Assembly (NCBI RefSeq): GCF_005930355.1
Contig: NZ_VDBO01000001.1
Location: 779,339 to 843,338, forward strand
Direction: 5' to 3'
DNA: 64,000 nucleotides
Source: Paenibacillus sinopodophylli
Lineage (GTDB): Bacteria > Bacillota > Bacilli > Paenibacillales > Paenibacillaceae
In this document: in pieces, positions 46,013 to 54,514 of the stretch
Layout of the letters: every line of letters starts with the position of its first letter
How positions within the stretch are numbered: the first letter of the stretch is position 1
The notes under the pieces: model-generated
The model's database searches: none
Seen by the model: the letters and a program-made list of their open reading frames with translations, nothing else
What the model was told of the DNA's origin: nothing
Translations under genes and position numbers: made by a program

Positions 46013-46336
46013 TATGTTGTATATCTCAAAGATCGTTCTTACCTCAGAAATATCCTTTGTCAGTAACTCTCCACTAAAAACCTCAATCAATTCTTCTTTT
46101 GAAAGCTTATTTGAAGGAACAATCTCTCCAAACCTAAAAAACTCAGAGAAAGACATATCGAGCGCTTTTATAATTTTCTCCAATGTTTCTAACGATACAT
46201 TACGTTCTCCACGCTCAACGCCACCGATGTACGAGCTTTGTAATTGTGCTAATTCTCCAAGCTCTTCTTGACTCATCTTCTGGGCTTTACGAACTTGTCT
46301 AATCCGTTCCCCCACTAATTTTGCAAGGCTTGCCAT
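45995..46336 (-). CDS. XRE-family helix-turn-helix regulator
   Basis: This is a 113-aa Cro/CI-type protein. The start at 46336 (MASLAKLVGERI) is chosen with GGTGGTG six bases upstream; an ATG four codons earlier is an alternative. The HTH is RIRQVRKAQKMSQEELGELA, then SYIGGVERGERNVSLETLEKI. The C-terminal ~40 residues are helical and could dimerise. It is divergent from the DGQHR gene and convergent with Gabija. It probably controls the mobile module or the defence genes. Confidence 0.9.
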   Translation of the reverse strand: MASLAKLVGERIRQVRKAQKMSQEELGELAQLQSSYIGGVERGERNVSLETLEKIIKALDMSFSEFFRFGEIVPSNKLSKEELIEVFSGELLTKDISEVRTIFEIYNIIKRGK

Positions 46337-46419
46337 GCATATCACCACCTAATTTATACATTAGGCAAGCCAAAGTATGATAAACAGAGTATCTAACTAT
46401 AAATACCATTGTAAAAAGA

Positions 46420-46429
46420 ACTTATAAGT
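46420..46429. promoter_or_regulatory. Palindrome in the XRE/DGQHR divergent promoter region
   Basis: ACTTATAAGT is a perfect palindrome in the AT-rich divergent region, 37 bases before the DGQHR start. It is a plausible operator for the adjacent XRE protein. Confidence 0.35.
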
Positions 46430-46465
46430 ACTATATTTTAAATAAAACATCACGGAGATGACATC

Positions 46466-47458
46466 ATGAGTAGTTTGCCAGTGAATTATGTTATTGAAAA
46501 TGTCCTACAATATAAAATGAGGGGCAAAGTAGCATATCAAAGCCATTTACCAGCAGCCATCGCACTAAATATTACTTTTGTAAAACCATATGATGATCCG
46601 AACGGAAAAGGTTATCAACGGCCAGTCGATCCTAAGCGTTGCCATGATTTTGCTGTTTACTTGTCTAAAGGAGAAGATGCATTATTTACTCCTGTATTAC
46701 TTAATGCCTGTGGTAATTGGGAGTTTACTTGTTATGATCAGACAAGGCCTAATTATGGGAGACTAGTTTGTAAGGGAAAAGCTTCTCTTATGGATGGACA
46801 ACATCGACTTGGGGGAATTAGAAAGTACGTTCGAGAAACGAACTCCGATATAAGTATCCCTTTTCTCGCGTTTCATGCACTTGATGACGATGAAGAAATT
46901 AAATTATTTGACACAATTAACACGAAAGCAAAGGGAATTGGTCCATCACTAAGTAAGTACTTAAGAAGAGATACGGACGATCTTAGCTGGGTTGCTACGA
47001 AACTATTGATGCTTAAGGAAAGTCCATTTTTACTTATTGGCAGCATAATTGGGAAACGCGTAAAGGGTAGACATATTACACTTCAGAATTTGTACCGCAC
47101 TTTGCATTTTCTATTTAAAAGTGATGAATTAGCTGCGTTATCAAAGGAAGAGAAACTGAATATTGCATTGATGTACTTTACCGCAATTAAAGAAACACTC
47201 CCATCTGAATGGCTCGATTATTCAGGGCACAGATTAACGCATATAGTTTGTATGGATGCTCTTTCAATTGCAGCAGGAAACGTATTAAGTAAACACATGA
47301 GTGGTAATAAGAAATCAATTGACTATTCATCCCTCATAAAGGCAGTGAAGAAACTAAAAGATATCGATTGGTCCACAACCGGTCCATTACGCTTTATTAA
47401 AGGATTAACAGGCTCGAAGGCTTTGTCCCAAGAAATTACAGAGTTGATGATAGGTTAA
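46466..47458 (+). CDS. DGQHR-domain protein (DndB-like superfamily)
   Basis: This 330-aa protein has the name-giving motif MDGQHRLGG near residue 110 and an N-terminal block PYDDPNGKGYQRPVDPKR shared by the family. Other conserved stretches are FDTINTKAKG and the helical C-terminus. DGQHR proteins include DndB, a regulator in phosphorothioate systems, but stand-alone copies travel with recombinase trios and have no settled role. An XRE gene is divergent upstream, and the tnpA-tnpB-tnpC genes follow. A relic of a homologous gene exists at 9782-9877. Confidence 0.85.
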   Translation: MSSLPVNYVIENVLQYKMRGKVAYQSHLPAAIALNITFVKPYDDPNGKGYQRPVDPKRCHDFAVYLSKGEDALFTPVLLNACGNWEFTCYDQTRPNYGRLVCKGKASLMDGQHRLGGIRKYVRETNSDISIPFLAFHALDDDEEIKLFDTINTKAKGIGPSLSKYLRRDTDDLSWVATKLLMLKESPFLLIGSIIGKRVKGRHITLQNLYRTLHFLFKSDELAALSKEEKLNIALMYFTAIKETLPSEWLDYSGHRLTHIVCMDALSIAAGNVLSKHMSGNKKSIDYSSLIKAVKKLKDIDWSTTGPLRFIKGLTGSKALSQEITELMIG

Positions 47459-47584
47459 CAACGAAAGAGGACATTCAGAAACTTGAATTGTTCTCTTTTT
47501 ACATGGAATTATTTACATGTTAAGTGAAGGTCGTTCAGCCATTATAATATTTGTGAATCACTTTTAGGAAGTGGGTTTTTTCTG

Positions 47585-48931
47585 GTGTCAAAAAGATTTA
47601 CGCATTACTTTTGTCCAGCAGATGTCGAGAGCAGATATGTTCTAATGGTATTTGATGATGAGAAAAACCATTTTCCCCCTCTGACGGAGTATTATCATTA
47701 CCAGATAGGAAGAGTAAGCGAAGGAACGGCTCTTTCATATTTGAATGTTCTCGAATCTTTTTTTTACTGGTTAAAGACCAAGAGTCTCTATCAAGGTGAA
47801 AAGGTAAAATGGGACAGTTTAACATTAGCTGTCAAGTCGGCCATCAAACAGTACCTCCAAAAGGAATTAGGTTGTAAGGTACGAGACCAAGACTCGTACG
47901 AAAAAGTGTTCCTAACTAATAAAAGTAAAAGAACAGTTAATCATTTTTTGGCCGCAATTAAGGCATTTTACAAAACCATGAAAAAAATTGGTATGTACAA
48001 CTATAACAATCCTCTGGTTAATTTAGACCTTGTAGATCAAGATCTTAATGAGGTTAAAGGTGAAAGAAAAGATCGACAACGTATGCCAAAAATCGCTGGT
48101 ACTGAAGAACCGGTGAATTACAGGAAGGTTACTGATTCGTATTTCAAAATTATGAACGATGAATGGGTACCCGAGGTCATTGGCGAGTGGGATTTACCTT
48201 ATAAGGTTTATAATGCGGGTGAAAAATCCAAGTGGAATCTAAGGGATGAGGTAATCATCCGTTTTCTGTTTGAAACAGGAGCTAGAATATCAGAAATTTT
48301 AGAACTAACCATCGGAGATTATCGTAATCGAATGGATAAGCATGAGTTTTCTGCCTTTAACAAAGGAAGCTTTAAGAGGAGGTCAAAGTTCATTCGAATA
48401 TCTCCAGAAACACTTAAATTACTTATCCGTTACATCAATTTAGAAAGAAAGAAATTTACTAATAACCCAGTGAAATTTGAAAACTTGTCTAATGACGAAT
48501 TCATTTTTATCTCACAGAGGGGAGGCAAATATAAATACACAGCATTTTATAATAATTGGTCTAAAATAATTTCTACTGCTGGTATGAAGCTGAACCCCCA
48601 TAAGGCAAGGCATTGGTTTGTCACATCCCGTCTTAGAGGAATCTATGAAACCTCTACGTCAAAAGCTGAAATTGAGGATAAAAAAAAGCAATTGATTGGG
48701 TATATGAAATGGCGAGACTCAGAAACAATTAACGTGTACGAACACTTATACGATGAAGAGAAGTTCCGAGATATTCACGAGCAGATGATCCAAACATACA
48801 CGCGCAGGGAAAAAGAATACCTGAAAAATAAAAAGTCTAACAAAGAAACTTTTGCCACAAAAGTGATAACAACCCCAGATAAACAATTTGATGAGGATTG
48901 GTTAAATGACTTCTATGAAGGAATGGAATAA
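47585..48931 (+). CDS. tnpA: TnpA-like tyrosine recombinase
   Basis: This 448-aa site-specific recombinase starts at a GTG after AGGAAGTGGG. An N-terminal SAM-like core-binding domain (about residues 20-140) precedes the catalytic domain. The catalytic Arg is in TGARISEILELT (about 230), the HxxR box is HKARHWFV (about 338-345) and the Tyr nucleophile lies in INVYEHLYDEE (about 384-388). The last ~60 residues are highly charged. The stop touches the start of tnpB (TAAATG). It matches TnpA of Tn554-like elements in position and type. Confidence 0.87.
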   Translation: MSKRFTHYFCPADVESRYVLMVFDDEKNHFPPLTEYYHYQIGRVSEGTALSYLNVLESFFYWLKTKSLYQGEKVKWDSLTLAVKSAIKQYLQKELGCKVRDQDSYEKVFLTNKSKRTVNHFLAAIKAFYKTMKKIGMYNYNNPLVNLDLVDQDLNEVKGERKDRQRMPKIAGTEEPVNYRKVTDSYFKIMNDEWVPEVIGEWDLPYKVYNAGEKSKWNLRDEVIIRFLFETGARISEILELTIGDYRNRMDKHEFSAFNKGSFKRRSKFIRISPETLKLLIRYINLERKKFTNNPVKFENLSNDEFIFISQRGGKYKYTAFYNNWSKIISTAGMKLNPHKARHWFVTSRLRGIYETSTSKAEIEDKKKQLIGYMKWRDSETINVYEHLYDEEKFRDIHEQMIQTYTRREKEYLKNKKSNKETFATKVITTPDKQFDEDWLNDFYEGME

Positions 48932-51019
48932 ATGACACAAGAACTCGAAATGAAAAGCTGGTACCAAATACTCACAGGAAAAATCGACTCAACTTTATTA
49001 ACACTGAAAAATTATGATGGTGAGCATTACTGGGATAACGTAGATCAAAATTCATTAAGATACTTTGTATCAAATGTTGTCGACACTTCATGGCAAAATC
49101 ATATGGGATTAAGTTTGCTATGTGTATCTGATAGAAAGTTATCACCGCAATCAATCTATAATCTAATGAGTAATATTAATGCGCGACTAAAAAATCTCTT
49201 CGATGCCGCAAGCCTCAATGAGATGACAGAGTTTAATTATCCGATCGTAGAAAAGTATCTGACTGGTAGTTTACTTTCTGAGCACACAGATAGGCAGAGA
49301 CAATCATTTCTCAGTGCGTATGGTAGTTTTGTTTTCAACGTTTCCAAATGGGTTACAACACAATTCACAAATGAACAACAGGTTTATTTCTCCAGTTATC
49401 TTTTCCCTAAACTGCCGTTCGATAATCGTGATTTTTCAGTAAGAACAAAAGCCTTAGATGCTGCAAAAGATAACAGAAAAAGTGAAGCATTCGCTGTCAC
49501 GCCTCTACTGCCTGAAATAAGGGCCGAAAGTCACTTTAGGTGGAATCAGCTTGATCGACTTCGAAAAGCCATGAGAGACGTGTTGGAGAAGGCTAAACGA
49601 GATCGCAGATCATTACCAATTGAATTTAACTATGAAGAATCAGAATATACTAATGAACGATGGCATTTTATACTCTGGGATAAAGAAAGTTTTGCTGATT
49701 ATTACGAAGTTGGAACGTCAACAGAAAATGAGGTTTTTCTTGAATTTCTAAAAGCTGAGAAGATTGATGATGGAAGTCCAGGTGAAGGGCTTTGGTTTCT
49801 AGATATATTAAGTCATAGGTTAATTGGAAAATGGGATAGCGGATATTTATCCGATGAAGAACGAAAAACAATCGTTGCGTTTTTGGAACAATGGGGTTAT
49901 GAAGAAGCTGAAAAAGGACAAGCGCCTTTCTTTCATAGGAATCCAGGCTTATTAACACAAAGTGTTTTTATTGTCCGGAACTCAAGGAAACTAAACAAAA
50001 TATTGATAAACCTAGAACCAATCTATGTAGCATGTACCTTTGCACGGTTCGCCCTGGATATCATTACCTCATCTGGCGCCAGAATGAACGAACTACTACA
50101 AATTAGTTATGATAAGAGCTGTTGTGTTGTTACTGTAGATAATAGCGTAACTCCGGCAAGGAAAAATTATATTTATCGACTAATACCTAAAGGCCGTGAA
50201 GAAGAGGAGAATTTCTATTTGCCTGAGGAAGTATTCCGTTTCATGAGCGATATTATTGGACTGTTAAAAGAATCTTATAACTCACCTTCAATTCCTGAAG
50301 TGGAATACAGCATTTCTGCGCGCAAACATATGATGAGTAAAAAGCGTTATGTTTTTCAATACAATGGACGTCATATCAATGAATTCACCATTAATGCAAT
50401 CATTCGTTTCTTATTACATGGACTCATTATTCAAACAAGTGAAGGTAATCAGGTAGTTGTTAAAGCTCATTTACTTCGGCATGCTTTCGCAACGCATGCT
50501 GTTCAGACAGAAAAGATTCCAATTGATATTGTAAAAACACTATTACATCAAAAAGACATATCAGTGACCGAGTATTATTCGGCACCCACTCATCAACAAA
50601 TCTCAGATACCGTAGACTCTCTTCATGATAATTGGGCATCATTTATTGATATTCAAAAAGGAATTCTTAGAGGTCCAGAAGAGTTACGTGAGATATACGA
50701 TGATTATAAAGAAAAAGTAGGAACACTATCCAAGGTCGTTGGTGGTATTTGCACTACTGACTCGGTTTGTCCTACCAAATTAGCCTGTGTGGGCTGTGCA
50801 GCCAAGGTGCCTCGTCTAGAATTTAAACAAGAAATACAGACGTACTTAAAGTGGGCAGAGGAAAGTGAATTCATGTTTAATGAAAAAGGTATGCTTTTAG
50901 AAGCCAAGAAAATGAAGATATCTAAGAACAGGGCGAAAAATGAATTGAAGGAAATTGAACTTATGGAGCGTTACCAAAATGATGAGCAATTTGAACCGAA
51001 AATTCGAATCAACAACTGA
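48932..51019 (+). CDS. tnpB: TnpB-like tyrosine recombinase
   Basis: This is a 695-aa large tyrosine recombinase. Catalytic residues are the Arg in SSGARMNELLQIS (about 380), the box HLLRHAFATH (about 512-521), the second His in LLHQKDIS and the Tyr in VTEYYSAP (about 548-550). A Cys-rich knuckle follows (ICTTDSVCPTKLACVGC, about 605-625), then a coiled, charged tail. The size fits TnpB of Tn554 (about 630 aa). It overlaps tnpC. Confidence 0.87.
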   Translation: MTQELEMKSWYQILTGKIDSTLLTLKNYDGEHYWDNVDQNSLRYFVSNVVDTSWQNHMGLSLLCVSDRKLSPQSIYNLMSNINARLKNLFDAASLNEMTEFNYPIVEKYLTGSLLSEHTDRQRQSFLSAYGSFVFNVSKWVTTQFTNEQQVYFSSYLFPKLPFDNRDFSVRTKALDAAKDNRKSEAFAVTPLLPEIRAESHFRWNQLDRLRKAMRDVLEKAKRDRRSLPIEFNYEESEYTNERWHFILWDKESFADYYEVGTSTENEVFLEFLKAEKIDDGSPGEGLWFLDILSHRLIGKWDSGYLSDEERKTIVAFLEQWGYEEAEKGQAPFFHRNPGLLTQSVFIVRNSRKLNKILINLEPIYVACTFARFALDIITSSGARMNELLQISYDKSCCVVTVDNSVTPARKNYIYRLIPKGREEEENFYLPEEVFRFMSDIIGLLKESYNSPSIPEVEYSISARKHMMSKKRYVFQYNGRHINEFTINAIIRFLLHGLIIQTSEGNQVVVKAHLLRHAFATHAVQTEKIPIDIVKTLLHQKDISVTEYYSAPTHQQISDTVDSLHDNWASFIDIQKGILRGPEELREIYDDYKEKVGTLSKVVGGICTTDSVCPTKLACVGCAAKVPRLEFKQEIQTYLKWAEESEFMFNEKGMLLEAKKMKISKNRAKNELKEIELMERYQNDEQFEPKIRINN

Positions 51020-51446
51020 CAAACCATGGCTAACAGCAAAAAATGAAGACTCAAGAAAAAGGATATACAAACTTGGTGTTAACGCAATTCAATCATTGCT
51101 TAAAGAAGCAATTGAAATTTCCTATAGAAATATTGCAACAAGATCTAAAGAGATAGATATATCTGGTCGTGGGATTCACCCAAATAGCGTTAAAAACAAT
51201 AAAGATTTATACGAATACTATTTAAAACATTCGAAAAAGAAACCAAAAACAACAAAAAAGACAAAAATTAAAGTAGGTGAACTTGATTTTAAAAATATTA
51301 AGTTAGATCGGAATCTAGAGAGGGTAAAGGGGAGGTATATGCAATTGTCAAAGTTGGAACTCGTGGAACTACTCATTAATGCTGAACAATACATTGCTGA
51401 GCAAAATCAGACTTGGGTTAAAACTCAGTTCGAGAACTTCACATGA
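50979..51446 (+). CDS. tnpC: TnpC-like small basic protein
   Basis: This protein of about 155 aa starts inside the end of tnpB; the ATG at 50979 has GGAG upstream. It is rich in Lys (KHSKKKPKTTKKTKIKVGEL) and ends in a helix (LSKLELVELLINAEQYIAEQ). Position and size agree with TnpC of Tn554, which affects insertion frequency and orientation. Sequence identity to TnpC itself cannot be judged here. Confidence 0.68.
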   Translation: MMSNLNRKFESTTDKPWLTAKNEDSRKRIYKLGVNAIQSLLKEAIEISYRNIATRSKEIDISGRGIHPNSVKNNKDLYEYYLKHSKKKPKTTKKTKIKVGELDFKNIKLDRNLERVKGRYMQLSKLELVELLINAEQYIAEQNQTWVKTQFENFT

Positions 51447-51830
51447 GGACGGATATATAAAGCCGTTGACTTTAAATCGGCGACTTCTGATGTATCAATT
51501 AGACACATCAAATCAAATCATATCAAAGCAAAATGGCATGGCTTTTGGACTGATATGATAATAGTTGAGACCTTTAATTAACAATTAAAGAATTCGATCC
51601 TTCTTCCATTAGCTCTATTTATGAAGGTTTGTTTGCAACGATGAGTTACCAGGACCAAAAAATATCATGATCAAATATATACACTAGTTGCAATTAATGA
51701 TGTTATTAAAAAAAATTGAGATTACCTCCGTAGTGGAATACCCTAGGAAATAATGAGCCAGTGAGGTGCAAAGTAGTACAAGTTTGGGATGATACGATGA
51801 TTGCTGAACTCAAACGAGGAACAATAGCTG

Positions 51831-51876
51831 AATAACAGAAGGTCAGTTTGCTATAGCAAACTGACCTTCTGTTATT
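51831..51876. terminator. 46-bp perfect palindrome, probable bidirectional terminator
   Basis: Each half is 23 bases, starting AATAACAGAAGGTCAG and mirrored to the base. It would form a 20-bp-plus hairpin with AT-rich flanks. Just before it a short frame ends ...RGTIAE at 51834, so it may end a lost gene. The rest of 51447-52678 holds no gene I can support, only AT-rich sequence with minor repeats near 51960-52020. Confidence 0.6.
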
Positions 51877-52678
51877 GTTCTGGATCAATATTGCGCCTAA
51901 AAAGGCGTCTATATTATAGTAGTCCCAATGTTAATCAGTACTATAATTTAATACAAAGAGAAACCCTCCAGTCTATGATTACAATTTCATATGAGGGTAC
52001 AGTTTCTTCAATCATAGGTTAATCGAAATGGGATCGTTTTAATCTAAATTGACTGAAATTACAATATAGTTCTGCTGTCATTACCTTAGACTCAAGAACC
52101 GGAAAATATGGTATAATTTTCATCATTGTATGATGGATGTGACTAGTCGATCTAAGGGGACTATACCGGAGAATAATAAAAGACTCAAGCAATGGTAAGA
52201 TAGGTTGGAGAAAGTAAATATCATACAAAATCAGCAGTTGAGTATTGGTGACGTGTATTTGCAGCATTCATTGTTATATCTTTTACGCGATTTAAAGCAC
52301 CCTAGACAGTGGATTTATTTTATTTTTACATCTAGTAGCAATCGGAGCAAAAATTACTGATACGAAAGGAAATAACTTGAGACTAGAAGCCCATTATACA
52401 TGACACGTCAGTTTATAATATATATAAAAATATCCACTTGGTTATTTAAGTGCTCCTCTTAGAAAAGACTTTAGAGAACCTTTGGGTTAAACCAAAGATA
52501 ATTCTAAAAGTGTATTTTTCATGGAACGGAAAGACAATGGGAAATTGTTACGCTAACGTATAAATTAGCCCTTTTTTATAAAAAGGTATAAGATAATTCA
52601 ATTCAATAAACGAATAAGTGTTTTAGTATAAAAAATTAGCAGTGATGAGGAACAGAAAACAAATTGAGGTGACTATGA

Positions 52679-53533
52679 ATGTCAAAAATAAGCTTTAATG
52701 ATCTGCAATACATAGAGAAAATGTTAGAAATGGGTGGAGGGTATGTGCTAAATTTTACAAACAGTACTTTTCAAAGATTTATATTTGATTCATTAAAGGT
52801 AGATATTTATAAAAAATATGGTGAGTTATCAAAAGCAAAAATTCTTAGAAGAATAATTGATGAATACGATAACATCCAAGTTGGAAAGTTATTTTTGCAA
52901 CTATTGGAGTATAAAAGAGAACATTTAGTAATTACAAAGGATGAAAAGGAGTTATTTTTAAAATGTGTAGAAATCAGCAATGGTTTGGTTGGAAAAAGTG
53001 CAGTTCCGAAAGTAAAACCTGCTTCAATTGTTCAGAAGGTGGATTTTGATTTTGATACAAGTCATAGGTCATATACAAGAATACTAAATATCAAAAATGC
53101 TCAAGAAAGAGGATATGAATTTGAAAAATATCTATTCAGTTTGTTCAAGCAGAATAATCTAGAACCACGAGGAAGTTTTAGAATTCTAGGGGAACAAATC
53201 GATGGTAGTTTTTGCCTCAATAATGAAGTTTATTTGTTAGAAGCAAAATGGCAATCATCGCCAACTAATAAAAATGATTTAGTAGTTTTCAACGAGAAAG
53301 TAAAATCTAAATCAGCTTTTACAAGAGGTTGTTTTATTAGTCATGCTGGATATTCACCTCAAGCAGTTGAAACGTTTAATTCTGGTAGGACAGTACATAT
53401 TGTTTTGATGGACGGTCATGAGTTAGCAATTTTATTAGAAAGGAAAATTGATTTGAAATTAGCATTAGAAAAGAAAATAAGGAGTTTGGCTGAAGAAGGT
53501 ACTTGTTATAAAAATATCAGTGAGCTTTTTTAG
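52679..53533 (+). CDS. Mrr-like restriction endonuclease with AbiJ-N-like domain
   Basis: This is a 284-aa protein. The first ~85 residues (FIFDSLKVDIYKKYGELSKAK, then VGKLFLQLLEY) resemble the AbiJ N-terminal domain found on abortive-infection proteins. The C-terminal ~150 residues carry a PD-(D/E)xK nuclease: RGYEFEKYLF, GEQIDGSF (Asp) and VYLLEAKWQ (E-x-K), as in Mrr/restriction-endonuclease-like folds. GAGGTG precedes the ATG. It lies between two Tn554-like modules, in a defence island. The target is unknown. Confidence 0.8.
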   Translation: MSKISFNDLQYIEKMLEMGGGYVLNFTNSTFQRFIFDSLKVDIYKKYGELSKAKILRRIIDEYDNIQVGKLFLQLLEYKREHLVITKDEKELFLKCVEISNGLVGKSAVPKVKPASIVQKVDFDFDTSHRSYTRILNIKNAQERGYEFEKYLFSLFKQNNLEPRGSFRILGEQIDGSFCLNNEVYLLEAKWQSSPTNKNDLVVFNEKVKSKSAFTRGCFISHAGYSPQAVETFNSGRTVHIVLMDGHELAILLERKIDLKLALEKKIRSLAEEGTCYKNISELF

Positions 53534-53689
53534 TCAAATAACACAAGAATTAATGATGTCACTCTTGGTAGTAAACATTTCTTTGAAGGATGATATATCG
53601 ACCTAATTATCCAAGAAGTCACATCGATAGTTCCTCAGTTCCGCTAGAACCAACACATCGACGGGTAGCGCGACGTATCAGAAGAAGGT

Positions 53690-53950
53690 AAATCAACTAA
53701 CGGCGGCAGCCCTTGTAAAGACTTAGCTATAGGTCTCTCTGACATGGACGTACCTAAATACGAAATCCATATTCAATCTACCTTAAAAATGATAGAAGTT
53801 GCCAAACAATACGGTCGTGACGAAATTGCGGAGAAAAATCAAAAGAACCTTGATCGTCTGACCAGCATCTATGAGACGATCAGGAAAGGCAATATCGTCT
53901 TTGGAAGAATGGAGCGTATCAAAGGAAAGCAAGGTGTAAAACATGTCTGA
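53690..53950 (+). pseudogene. Relic of a TnpB-like recombinase, C-terminal end
   Basis: The frame reads NGGSPCKDLAIGLSDMDVPK, then HIQSTLKMIEVAKQYGRDEI and a helical end, matching the C-terminal tail of TnpB-type recombinases. The catalytic part is missing. The tnpC-like relic follows with an 8-base overlap, the usual order. Confidence 0.6.
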
Positions 53951-54324
53951 TTACGATCGTAGAGCGCATTTAAAGCAGATTCATGAGGCTCGTAAAGCAA
54001 AGACCATACTAAGAGTGGATGAGTCAAATTGAAGACTCGTAAAAGTAAAAGAGGGCATCAACTTTAATAGTGTAGCAACTGATTCTGGCGTAAGTAAAGC
54101 AACACTCTATAACAATCCTGAGATACGTGTGCGGATTGAATTGCTTCGTCAGCAGCAAGCTCAAGTACCGACACCAAAACAAATCAAGCGAGAAATGGAT
54201 GAGAGCAATAAGAATGCCATCAATTGCTTCGTTAAAACGAAAGATGAAGAAGCTTGAAGATGAAAATAAAAAATTACGAGAACAACTTAAGTTCTCCTAT
54301 GCGGAGGTCTATCAAAAAATTTGA
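53943..54324 (+). pseudogene. Relic of a DUF6262/TnpC-like gene, frameshifted
   Basis: Three frames must be joined: MSDYDRRAHLKQIHEARKAK, then GINFNSVATDSGVSKATLYN with PTPKQIKREMDESNKNAI, and finally SLKRKMKKLEDENKKLREQL with AEVYQKI at 54324. Together they form a normal ~125-residue DUF6262 protein with a helix-turn-helix and a coiled coil. It accompanies TnpB-like recombinases. It is no longer functional. Confidence 0.68.
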
Positions 54325-54514
54325 GGGAATGTCTGTTTCCTCATTCAAAAAAAATGGCGTGAAGCTCTTTCACATACATTGATTAGGTTCTGTGTACCCT
54401 ATTGTTTTATATTAATTAAAAAGTAGAATTGCACAACTAATAAGTTTTCTTTAACGTGTAAGATAGTTAGTTATGATCGTTAATCAATATGCAAACGTGA
54501 GGAGAAAAAACAAA

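Larger units (their letters stand above)
47585..51446 (+). mobile_element. Tn554-like recombinase trio (tnpA-tnpB-tnpC module)
   Basis: Two tyrosine recombinases of unequal size and a small basic protein lie head to tail with overlaps, the gene order and relative sizes of Tn554 (TnpA, TnpB, TnpC). Such elements insert site-specifically without target duplication and carry cargo. The flanking DGQHR, XRE and Gabija genes are plausible cargo. The element ends could not be read from sequence. Confidence 0.72.
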
